From positions 248,001-312,000 of the forward strand of contig NZ_BPFH01000005.1 of NCBI RefSeq assembly GCF_019655435.1: 64,000 nt of DNA, read 5' to 3'. Shown here piece after piece: positions 58,001 to 64,000 of this stretch. Source of the stretch: Jannaschia pagri. GTDB taxonomy: Bacteria; Pseudomonadota; Alphaproteobacteria; Rhodobacterales; Rhodobacteraceae. Each line of letters opens with the position of its first letter. Positions within the stretch are counted from its first letter, which is position 1. Made by a program: the position numbers and the translations under genes. Under the pieces are notes generated by a model that saw only the letters and a program-made list of their open reading frames with translations, did not search any database and was not told the origin of the DNA.

Positions 58001-58487
58001 CAGCGGTCTCGCCCGCTGTGGCAGGCGCATCTGCACCCTCCTCGGTTTTCTTCTTCCGCGACCGGGACCTGGAGCGCGACCGGCTCTTCTTCGGCTTTTC
58101 CTCTTCCGTACCCTCGGCCCCGGCCTCGGAGGCGTCTTCGTCCCCCTCGCCCTTAGACTTGGCATCTGCGGCGTCTTCGGCCGCTGCCATGGCCTCAGCA
58201 TAGGCGCGTTCCTCGGCCAACAACGCATCGCGATCGGCCTTCGGGATCTGGTAGTAATCCGGGTGAATTTCCGAGAATGCGAGGAACCCGTGGCGGTTGC
58301 CGCCATAGTCAACGAATGCCGCTTGAAGCGACGGCTCAACCCGCGTGACCTTTGCCAGGTAGATATTGCCCGCAAGCTGCCGCTTGTTCAGGCTCTCGAA
58401 ATCAAATTCCTCGACTTTGTTTCCATCTGCCACCACGACCCGGGTTTCTTCCGGGTGGGTGGCGTCGATCAGCATTTTCTTCGCCAT
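55080..58487 (-). CDS. rne: Ribonuclease E with a large insertion in the S1 domain
   Basis: A 1135-residue endoribonuclease and mRNA degradosome scaffold. The S1 domain starts at about 30 (NIYLAKVTRVEPSLQAAFVDYG) and resumes at about 420 (RKYKIQEVIKVRQIMLVQVVKEERG). The 340-residue insert between is low-complexity: acidic, with arginine-serine clusters and a PQTDA tandem repeat near 57430-57475. The catalytic core follows with VDVNSGKST and DFIDM (Mg ligands) and the zinc link CPHCHGTG. The C-terminal 300 residues are disordered with Arg-rich clusters that could bind RNA. The ATG at 58487 is preferred to 58499. The 5' UTR is structured. Confidence 0.95.
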   Translation of the reverse strand: MAKKMLIDATHPEETRVVVADGNKVEEFDFESLNKRQLAGNIYLAKVTRVEPSLQAAFVDYGGNRHGFLAFSEIHPDYYQIPKADRDALLAEERAYAEAMAAAEDAADAKSKGEGDEDASEAGAEGTEEEKPKKSRSRSRSRSRKKKTEEGADAPATAGETAEEAPAPGSDVENEVAVAAPDGAGDGSSAPEAEAPAEAPVSGDDVLEVVDTSESAVAELDAPDGSVQVTSEASDVSEEPAPEVETSDDAEPSSDGDETGTDDDGPVTTIAEDTGLEDETIGSGAEDTLVETPEGNALAQPETPDVALEAGTSDPVDGATDADADASETTATVDASEPVAPQTDAPQTDAPQTDVPMGMETVDLQEPDTGEETNLVEEPAPKKSRSRSRKKASEKDASVETVADDDEADEIRPPRKPRPRKYKIQEVIKVRQIMLVQVVKEERGNKGAALTTYLSLAGRYCVLMPNTARGGGISRKITNAADRKKLKEISSEIDVPQGAGLIVRTAGAKRTKTEIKRDYEYLQRQWEQVRELTLKSIAPAPIYEEGNLIHRSIRDLYSRDIDEVIVEGEAGYRQAKDYMKLIMPSHAKNVKAHAEGGQPLFAKHGVEQYLSAMFNPTVQLKSGGYIVIGITEALVAVDVNSGKSTKEGSIEDTAVKTNLEAAEEVARQAKLRDLAGLIVIDFIDMDERKNNTAVEKRLKDALKNDRARIQVGRISGFGLLEMSRQRLRPGMLEATTQECPHCHGTGLIRSDDSVALQVLRAIEEEGTKKRSREVLLKVPVGICNYIMNDKREHLASIEARYGMAVRLMADPSLVAPDFSLEKFKTATRQVPKPTAQVIAMDTSWTPEEEEDVVEAEAQEVTEVPASDPGEGGDGAPKKRRRRRSRKRKSSGEDGPQATQEATADDAPVADVSADVENGADPVKDVVDEATASETQAEAAPADATQSKGKSRSRSRSRSRKSSAAVSEETAPVTDAETQEVEPTPEPQTSAPEAEATTEVEDAPKPKRSRARAKAPAPAPEPVDAPVPEQAAANSVAEETADAPEATEDTAPAASAPETPPTTVKRPRARAKAPAPTANSVTDTVAEDAPAEAEEDPAPAPETPADPVVEVAEPEVIAEADAPKTPKRRGWWSFGG

Positions 58488-58517
58488 AGTGCTTTCCACA
58501 GTCCCGCCGGTCCAAGG

Positions 58518-58581
58518 CCCCTGGGGGCCCTGAGCTGCGCAACTGACTGATTTGGGCGAGACACGAGACAGCCCCCAGGGG
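58518..58581 (-). other. Long inverted repeat in the rne 5' leader
   Basis: CCCCTGGGGGC (58518-58528) and GCCCCCAGGGG (58571-58581) are perfectly complementary over 11 bp with a 42-nt loop. It lies 31 to 94 bp upstream of the rne start. A long-range stem in the rne leader would fit the known autoregulation of rne by its own leader, but this is inferred. Confidence 0.55.
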
Positions 58582-58651
58582 GCGGCCGTGCCGCGTCCCC
58601 TGCGTGAGTGTGCCGTCCTGCGTCATCGCGCTTCTACTCCGGCCCGAGCAG

Positions 58652-58702
58652 CCCCGCAGGTGCGGGGGTGGGCCCATTCAATATCCCGGCAACGGTGCCG
58701 GG
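58652..58702. other. Two GC-rich hairpins upstream of rne
   Basis: CCCCGC-AGGT-GCGGGG (58652-58667) and CCCGGCA-ACGG-TGCCGGG (58685-58702). They lie between rne and the hydrolase gene, in the space 58500-58892 that has no supported gene. The hairpins may be part of a longer rne leader or a terminator of the hydrolase transcript (stop at 58893, minus strand). Confidence 0.5.
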
Positions 58703-58892
58703 CGTGCTATCCGGGCGGCCTATGCCTGCCCGTAACCTTCCCCCGATGCGCGAACCGATGGTCTTGGTCCTTGGGCGCACGGAAAAGAATCCGACCGGTC
58801 CCGACCGCCAACCAATCGGCGGCACGACCGTGTTACCTGTCTGTGACAATTTCCACAGAATGACAATGACCAATACGCCAAAGCGCTTGACG

Positions 58893-59654
58893 TCAGACGT
58901 GGCGCAGCACTTCGGGCAGCGGGTCATCCCGAAGCCAGGCGTGTACCACCTTCGCAAACAGATCGGCATGGGTTGCGGGCCAGCCATGTCCACCGGGTGC
59001 AATCGCCCCGCGCGCGCGGGGCGCCCCCCCGGCAATCAGGCGCACGCTGTCCAGAATACTCGGCAACTCCTCCTCACCGGCAAGTACCAGAAGGGGCGGC
59101 TCAACCTGTGCCACGTGACCACGCACATCGAATCGGACGGCAAGGCGACCGATCTGGCGCAGGGTCGCTGCCGTACACGGGGATTTCGGAGAGACCGCCC
59201 ACGACCCGCTTTGGGGGACGCCGAGGGAGCGAAACGCGCGTTTCCGCATGAACTGCAGGGTCATCAGCGGTGACACCACGTTCAGAAACGGCACGATCCA
59301 CCAGCCGCCGCACAGGGGCATCACCTGAAAGCTGGTCAAGCAGGCTTTCTCCACAAGATCGGGATGCCGCAGCGCCAGCATGAAGCCCGTGTAGCCACCC
59401 AAGGAATACCCGACGACTGGCAGAGGCCCCAATCGCTCCGCCCGGAGGAGATCCGCGAGGTGGTCGGCACTGTCGGCGAAATCCGTCAGCGGGGTGCTGC
59501 GACTGCCGCCAAAACCGGGAAGGTCGGGACAGATGCCGCGCACGCCCGGCAGGTCAGCGATCAGATCGCCCCAGGCGTCCCCGGTCGTATTGCCGGGATG
59601 CAAAAAGAGAACGGGCCGGCCAGAGGGCGCGCCGATGATACGATGGGCAAGCAT
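58893..59654 (-). CDS. Alpha/beta hydrolase
   Basis: A 253-residue alpha/beta-fold hydrolase. The nucleophile elbow is VVGYSLGGY (Ser in GxSxG), the oxyanion stretch is FLHPGNTTGD in place of the common HG dipeptide, and the catalytic histidine is near the end in APGGHGWP. A plausible Asp lies after the sixth strand. It should be a carboxylesterase or epoxide-type enzyme; substrate unknown. Same strand as rne; the EEP-family gene upstream ends 35 bp before its start. Confidence 0.85.
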   Translation of the reverse strand: MLAHRIIGAPSGRPVLFLHPGNTTGDAWGDLIADLPGVRGICPDLPGFGGSRSTPLTDFADSADHLADLLRAERLGPLPVVGYSLGGYTGFMLALRHPDLVEKACLTSFQVMPLCGGWWIVPFLNVVSPLMTLQFMRKRAFRSLGVPQSGSWAVSPKSPCTAATLRQIGRLAVRFDVRGHVAQVEPPLLVLAGEEELPSILDSVRLIAGGAPRARGAIAPGGHGWPATHADLFAKVVHAWLRDDPLPEVLRHV

Positions 59655-59688
59655 GTGGTCCTTTCGGCCCCGCTATCCGGGACACGCT

Positions 59689-60492
59689 TTAATCAAAGAG
59701 GTCCAAAACAAGCGGACGGTGGTCGGACAAAACAGGCGTGGCCGGGACATCGAACGCGCGGACGCGCTCCATATCGTCGGTCAAACAGTAATTGGCGTGG
59801 CGCTTCGCCTTGCCGTAGAGCGCAGTCCGCGTGTCGTCATGGCCGTAGTGCGTGACCAATTCAACGAGGCCCCGCTGCGCTAATAGGGGAAAGGTTTGAC
59901 TGTCGGGCAGCAGGTTCAAGTCCCCCGCCACGACCGTCGTCTGATCGGGGCCCGTAAAATGCTGCAGATGATCCAGCAAGGCTTGGGCTTGGGCCAAACG
60001 CTCCGGCGTGTCGCCTTTGCCCGAAGGATCCCGCAGCCCGTGCAGATGGGTGACAGAAACGGGCCGCCCACCGCCCTCGATACGACAAGACTGCACCGCG
60101 CGGGGGACGGGTTCTGGCCCCCACCCCTCGGCGCGAAACGCGCCATGGACAAAGCCTTGGGACCGCCCCGTGACCGCCAGGTGGGGCGCGACCCAGATCG
60201 CAATACCATGTTCCGAAGGCACGGCCTGTCCTGCCGCGTCAAACAAGGGACCGCGCGCGGCGGGGGCGAAGCTTGCCTGCCAATCCGGCAGCGCGGCGCT
60301 CACATCCCCGAACAAATCCGCCCGCTGATCCAGGCGACGATATGCGTCGCCATAAACCAACCACTTCGGTGACGGCGCGATGCGGCGTGTCACCTCTTGC
60401 AGGCAGAGGACATCAAAGGCCTTGGTGGCGATCCACGGCCCGAGCGAGGTCCAAACGGCCCCGCCCCAAGCATTTAGACTGATGATCCGCAT
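59689..60492 (-). CDS. Endonuclease/exonuclease/phosphatase family protein
   Basis: A 267-residue single-domain EEP-fold enzyme. The N-terminal RIISLNAWGG (Asn metal site), CLQEVTRR (Glu), the THLHGLRD histidine, AGDLNLLPDS and the C-terminal LSDHRPLV together form the metal-dependent phosphodiesterase site. Members cleave nucleic acids, phosphoinositides or sphingomyelin; none can be selected here. The ATG at 60492 is preferred to 60519 as the motif starts right after it. The hairpin at 60510-60531 lies just before it. Confidence 0.87.
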   Translation of the reverse strand: MRIISLNAWGGAVWTSLGPWIATKAFDVLCLQEVTRRIAPSPKWLVYGDAYRRLDQRADLFGDVSAALPDWQASFAPAARGPLFDAAGQAVPSEHGIAIWVAPHLAVTGRSQGFVHGAFRAEGWGPEPVPRAVQSCRIEGGGRPVSVTHLHGLRDPSGKGDTPERLAQAQALLDHLQHFTGPDQTTVVAGDLNLLPDSQTFPLLAQRGLVELVTHYGHDDTRTALYGKAKRHANYCLTDDMERVRAFDVPATPVLSDHRPLVLDLFD

Positions 60493-60509
60493 GACCGCGA
60501 CATCCCCCG

Positions 60510-60531
60510 CCCCGCCCATGGCAGGGCGGGG
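60510..60531 (-). terminator. Hairpin after the second dctD-like gene
   Basis: CCCCGCCC, ATGGCA loop, GGGCGGGG, 16 bp after the stop of the dctD-like gene at 60547 and 18 bp before the next start. A wider set of flanking complementary stretches extends the potential pairing. There is no T tract. Confidence 0.55.
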
Positions 60532-60546
60532 ATCATCCGTTCGCGG

Positions 60547-61881
60547 TCAGAGATAGTTGGACCGGCTGAGGCCGTATTTTGCCATCTTCTCATTCAACGT
60601 CCGACGGGGCAGCGAAAGCTCCTCCATCACGCTGGCGATGGAGCCGCGGTGACGGCGCATGGTATTGTCGATCAACATCCGCTCGAAGGCTTCGACGTAT
60701 TCCTTCAGCGGCTTGCCTTCGGTCGTCACCTGCACCGTCTCACCCTGCTCCTGCGTATCGGACATGAGAAGCGACGCGATCGAGCCTGTCCCCCGCCGCT
60801 GTTGCAGCACGGCGCGCTCCGCCAAATTGATGAGTTGGCGGACATTTCCGGGCCAGGGCGCCTGCAACAGCTGCGCGGCTTCCTGGGCGGAAACCTGCGG
60901 GGGCGTGGCGCCATATTCCTCGCCAAAGGCTTCGGCGAAATGAGTGAACAGCGTCAGCACGTCCTCGCCCCGGTTGCGCAACGGCGGCAGGACCAACTTC
61001 ATCGCCGCGAGACGGAAGAACAAGTCCGACCGCAGGGCATCTTCGCAGGTTTTGTTCGGATCAGAGGAGTTACAGATCGCGACGATCCGTGTCTCCGCTG
61101 GCGCGCCCTGGTCATTGATGAAGGTCAGCAAACGCGCCTGGAGCGCCAGCGGCAGGCTCTCTATGTCTTCGAGGACCAGGGTCCCGCCCCGCGCCTCTTC
61201 GACCAGGGGCAAACCGCCCTCGGTCACGGGGCCGAACAGCTTGGCGCCTAACTCCTCTTCGCCCAAGGCGGCGCAGGACGTCATGGCAAAGGTCTTGCCT
61301 GCGCGCGGCCCAACCGCGTGGAGCGCATGGGCCACCAGGGTCTTGCCGGTGCCCGTCTCTCCATCGATCAGGACATGGGTATCGGCCTGGCCCAAATCCA
61401 GAATATCCTCGCGCAGACGCTCCATCGCGGGGCTGGTGCCGATCAGCTTGCGCATCAGAACGGTGCCATCGGACAACTCGCGCCGCAGGGCCCGGTTGTC
61501 CAGGGTTAGCTTGCGGGCCTGCGCGGCGCGGCGGGCCAAGTCAGTCAGACGGTCTGGGTTGAAGGGCTTTTCCATAAAGTCATAGGCGCCCAATTGCATC
61601 GCCTCGACCGCCATGGGAACGTCTCCGTGGCCGGTGATCATAATGACGGGCAAAGAGCTATCGGCGCTCATGAGCTTCTTAAGAAACTGCATCCCATCGA
61701 CGCCCGGCATACGAACGTCGCTGATGACGACGCCTGGAAAGTCCGCCGTGACCTTTTTGAGGGCCTCTTCCGCCGACCCATAGGTCTCGGTCGCGAACCC
61801 GGAGAGCGCCAGCCATTGGCTGATGGATTGGCGCATATCCTGTTCGTCGTCGACGATTGCGATCCGTGTCTGTTCAGCCAT
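60547..61881 (-). CDS. DctD-like response regulator lacking the sigma-54 loop
   Basis: A 444-residue NtrC-family regulator. The receiver domain has Asp55 in ISDVRMPG and Lys105 in EKPF. The AAA+ domain has a complete Walker A (GETGTGKT, 174-181) but the GAFTGA loop is gone: the segment after LFG (215-217) is PVTEGGLPLVEEA and then GGTLVLEDIE, in which the Walker B Asp-Glu order is reversed (Glu238, Asp239). The HTH domain is intact. ATP binding is possible; sigma-54 contact is not. It lies 9 bp after its sensor kinase gene. Confidence 0.87.
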   Translation of the reverse strand: MAEQTRIAIVDDEQDMRQSISQWLALSGFATETYGSAEEALKKVTADFPGVVISDVRMPGVDGMQFLKKLMSADSSLPVIMITGHGDVPMAVEAMQLGAYDFMEKPFNPDRLTDLARRAAQARKLTLDNRALRRELSDGTVLMRKLIGTSPAMERLREDILDLGQADTHVLIDGETGTGKTLVAHALHAVGPRAGKTFAMTSCAALGEEELGAKLFGPVTEGGLPLVEEARGGTLVLEDIESLPLALQARLLTFINDQGAPAETRIVAICNSSDPNKTCEDALRSDLFFRLAAMKLVLPPLRNRGEDVLTLFTHFAEAFGEEYGATPPQVSAQEAAQLLQAPWPGNVRQLINLAERAVLQQRRGTGSIASLLMSDTQEQGETVQVTTEGKPLKEYVEAFERMLIDNTMRRHRGSIASVMEELSLPRRTLNEKMAKYGLSRSNYL

Positions 61882-61890
61882 CGGGTGTCC

Positions 61891-63684
61891 TTATTCAGCC
61901 GCAGTTTGCTTTGTTTCCAATGGAGGCAGGCGGATTTCAAAGACTGCTCCGCCTGTCTGCCCGTTTCGGGCGGTCAACCGCCCACCCAGGTCAGCGACAA
62001 TGCCTGACGAGATGGCGAGGCCCAGGCCCACACCTTCACCAGGCTTCTTGGTGGTATAAAACGGTTCAAAAAGGTGCTCGGGGTTGTCGATGCCATGGCC
62101 GTTGTCGCGCACGGCAATCACCACTTCGTCCCCCATGGTCACCAGCAAATCCAACTCTGGATCTTCAACGCCATTCATGGCGTCCAGGGCGTTCCGCACC
62201 AAGTTGATGATGACCTGTTCCAGGCGCAGGCGGTCGGCTAGCACGCGGACTGGCACATCCGGCAGGGCCTGGGTCAGGCGCACCTTCTCTTGGCGCAGCT
62301 GCGGCTCCATCAGGGTCAGGGCCGCAGACAGCGCGTCCCGCACATCCACATCCTCAAAAGCCTCACCACCCTTTCGGGCGTAGGACTTCAACTGCCGCGT
62401 AATCGCACCCATGCGGTCGATCAGATCGTTGATACGTTGGAAGGACGACAAGGCTTCGTCGGCGCGTCGCCGCTCCAACAACAGGCGCGCCCCAGCCAGA
62501 TAGGTCTTCATGGCTGCTAAGGGTTGGTTCAACTCGTGGCTCACGGCCGCCGACATCTCACCCAGGGCCGCCAGCTTCGATGACTGGGCCAGGCTCAACT
62601 CGGTCTCCTTCAACTCCTCCTGAACGCGCTTCCGCTCCGCGATTTCGCGGCTGAGCCGGTCATTCAGACGGCGGAGCGCCACAGATTCCCGCTGAAACAA
62701 CAGGGACCGGAGCGTTGAGCGACGGTTGAGGAGGTAAAAGCCCAAGGCCAGCAGCAGTGCGAACCCCATCAGGATCAGCGCAAGCACCCCGTTCACCCGT
62801 TCCCGGACGCTTTCGTAGGAGGTGAAGCTGACCAGGCGCCATCCGCGAAAGGGAACCCGCGCCTCCATCTGCATGAGGGCCGCGCCGGTGACAAAGCGTT
62901 CCTCCAGGTCAGGGCCAAAGGCGCCGGTGGTGGCCAGCGCCCGCTCCAGCGCGGTGGGGACCGACATGGCCTGGAGCGCTTCGTCCAATGGCTTCCCGCG
63001 CCAACGGGGCTCGGTCGAGAGGATCACATTGCCAGCCGCATCGGTCACCGCGACGGCGGCGGTGGTGCCACGCCACCGGCTTTCGAACTGGGCGAGGTCA
63101 ATGCGGACCTGAATCACGCCCAAGGGCTCTGCCCCGTTGCGGACCAGGCGACTCCAACTCGCCTCATAGGCGCCCGTGGCATCGGGGGCCAAGGTAAAGA
63201 CGGTGTCCGTTCGGTCGATGGCCTCCGTGAAGAAGGGCGTCTCCGCATGTAGGCTGCCGAGCTGCGTCCGGTCCGTCGCCGCGACGGTCCGCCCCTCCAT
63301 GTCCAAAAGACGGATCGAGGCCGCGCCAATTTCGTCCACATAAGAGATGAGCCTTTGCGACGAGGCCGAGAAGTCCCGCGCGTTCAGGGCCGAGATCAAC
63401 GTCTGATCCCGCGCCAAGAGCAAGGGCACAACGGAGTTCCGCTGCAACTCCGACAGGATGGCGCCCGCGTAGAGCGATTGCCGAAGCTCCGCCCGGGTCC
63501 GGGTCGTTTCCACGAACTTTTCGGTCAGGTAGCCGTTTGCCACGTAGACCACGGCGATCGCGACCATGACGGTTGAGACGACGATGACCCGGGCCTGCAT
63601 TGGCAGGCGGGGCAGCACACGCTCCGACCCTTCGGCCAACATCCGCCGCGCCCTAGATCGATCCGCTCGTTTACGCCACCACAT
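61891..63684 (-). CDS. DctB-like sensor histidine kinase
   Basis: A 597-residue membrane kinase with helices at about 33-52 and 298-320 framing a periplasmic sensor domain of about 245 residues, probably a double Cache fold. The kinase has ALGEMSAAVSHELNQPLAAM (phospho-His), NLVRNALDA (N box), RDNGHG and GVGLGLAISSGIV. It is organised like DctB. The signal is inferred to be a dicarboxylate but no transporter lies beside it. A 16-bp perfect palindrome (63803-63818) is found in its upstream region. Confidence 0.87.
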   Translation of the reverse strand: MWWRKRADRSRARRMLAEGSERVLPRLPMQARVIVVSTVMVAIAVVYVANGYLTEKFVETTRTRAELRQSLYAGAILSELQRNSVVPLLLARDQTLISALNARDFSASSQRLISYVDEIGAASIRLLDMEGRTVAATDRTQLGSLHAETPFFTEAIDRTDTVFTLAPDATGAYEASWSRLVRNGAEPLGVIQVRIDLAQFESRWRGTTAAVAVTDAAGNVILSTEPRWRGKPLDEALQAMSVPTALERALATTGAFGPDLEERFVTGAALMQMEARVPFRGWRLVSFTSYESVRERVNGVLALILMGFALLLALGFYLLNRRSTLRSLLFQRESVALRRLNDRLSREIAERKRVQEELKETELSLAQSSKLAALGEMSAAVSHELNQPLAAMKTYLAGARLLLERRRADEALSSFQRINDLIDRMGAITRQLKSYARKGGEAFEDVDVRDALSAALTLMEPQLRQEKVRLTQALPDVPVRVLADRLRLEQVIINLVRNALDAMNGVEDPELDLLVTMGDEVVIAVRDNGHGIDNPEHLFEPFYTTKKPGEGVGLGLAISSGIVADLGGRLTARNGQTGGAVFEIRLPPLETKQTAAE

Positions 63685-63802
63685 GAGATATAGCTACCGC
63701 GCGGCCCGCACCGTCTCAAGCGAGGTGAGAGCCGTCGGCGGAGCGCTGCCCGCCCCGCACACCCAAAGGCATGTCTTCGCCGAGGCGCTGTAACACAGCT
63801 CA

Positions 63803-63818
63803 CAGACAGATCTGTCTG
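63803..63818. promoter_or_regulatory. Perfect palindrome upstream of the second dctB-like gene
   Basis: CAGACAGATCTGTCTG is a complete 16-bp palindrome 119 bp before the start codon at 63684 and 16 bp after the purQ stop. It could be an operator. No T tract follows, so a terminator for purQ is less likely. Confidence 0.4.
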
Positions 63819-63833
63819 GTGAAGTGCGGTCGC

Positions 63834-64000
63834 CTAGACCGCAACCAGCGCTTGGGCCAACCCCGCGAAGAGGGCCGCACCGTCGGTATTCCCATGAGCC
63901 GGATCCGAAGCACGCTCCGGGTGGGGCATCATCCCCAGGACCCGCTTGTTGCTGCTGAGAACACCTGCGATATCATCCGTCGCGCCGTTGGGCGTGTTCA
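63834..64000 (-). CDS. purQ: PurQ, glutaminase subunit of FGAM synthase (3' end only)
   Basis: The C-terminal 55 residues of the glutamine amidotransferase subunit of phosphoribosylformylglycinamidine synthase, in de novo purine synthesis. The segment [20 protein letters not shown] followed by [11 protein letters not shown] is diagnostic; the His in PHPE is the catalytic triad histidine. The gene continues past the right edge of the window. Confidence 0.93.
   Translation of the reverse strand, partial: NTPNGATDDIAGVLSSNKRVLGMMPHPERASDPAHGNTDGAALFAGLAQALVAV

Noticed and set aside
55080-58487. Frameshift or assembly error within rne because of the low-complexity stretch.
   Set aside because: The frame is open throughout and the S1 domain resumes in frame after the insert.

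Overview
The window is a GC-rich chromosomal segment from an alphaproteobacterium, most likely a member of the Rhodobacteraceae (Roseobacter group). The evidence is the TRAP dicarboxylate transporter with DctB/DctD-type regulators, the bacteriochlorophyll genes bchE-bchJ, an alphaproteobacterial GTTC-N7-GTTC LexA box before uvrA, an RNase E with a large insertion in its S1 domain, and the family's typical intergenic repeat ending in GAGGTATTTTTGCCGAGAAG. The bacteriochlorophyll genes suggest a phototroph, probably an aerobic anoxygenic one. Nearly all of it is intact core genome; no prophage, CRISPR array or complete insertion sequence is visible.

Layout. 1-3.9 kb: tail of an unidentified gene, a cluster of short repeats that may be a transposon end, then a valine-degradation set (isobutyryl-CoA dehydrogenase type ACAD, 3-hydroxyisobutyryl-CoA hydrolase, mmsB). 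3.9-9.2 kb: four tRNA genes (two identical tRNA-Asp, tRNA-Val TAC and CAC) among a pirin, an SDR/FkbM pair, a LuxR-type regulator and a histidine phosphatase. 9.3-14.4 kb: a small secreted S74-chaperone-domain protein, lon, and tgt coupled to a secreted hypothetical. 14.6-18.7 kb: Fe-S assembly proteins (SufT-like, IscA-like), a periplasmic glycerophosphodiesterase, a LysR regulator and tpiA.

18.8-27.9 kb, all on the minus strand: dctB-dctD, bchE-bchJ, then dctP-dctQ-dctM, so two photosynthesis genes sit between a dicarboxylate two-component system and the transporter it probably controls. The bchE promoter carries a PpsR/CrtJ-type palindrome overlapping an FNR-type box. The dctP promoter carries two 18-bp inverted repeats resembling DctD sites. 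A second dctB-dctD-like pair lies at 60.5-63.7 kb. Both DctD homologues lack the GAFTGA loop needed to engage sigma-54, and the first also lacks the Walker A lysine and Walker B glutamate.

28-43.8 kb: a cytochrome P450, uvrA (SOS-type), two MFS transporters, an LprI-domain protein, lpdA, a DUF924 protein, queA with a large AsmA/YhdP-like protein, and a Bcp peroxiredoxin coupled to a DUF455 ferritin-like protein. 43.9-54 kb: envelope genes (LytM/M23 peptidase with bactofilin, a GT1 glycosyltransferase, amidase, PBP1A, M48 protease) with prfB and an aminotransferase. 55-64 kb: rne, an alpha/beta hydrolase, an EEP-family hydrolase, the second dctBD pair and the 3' end of purQ.
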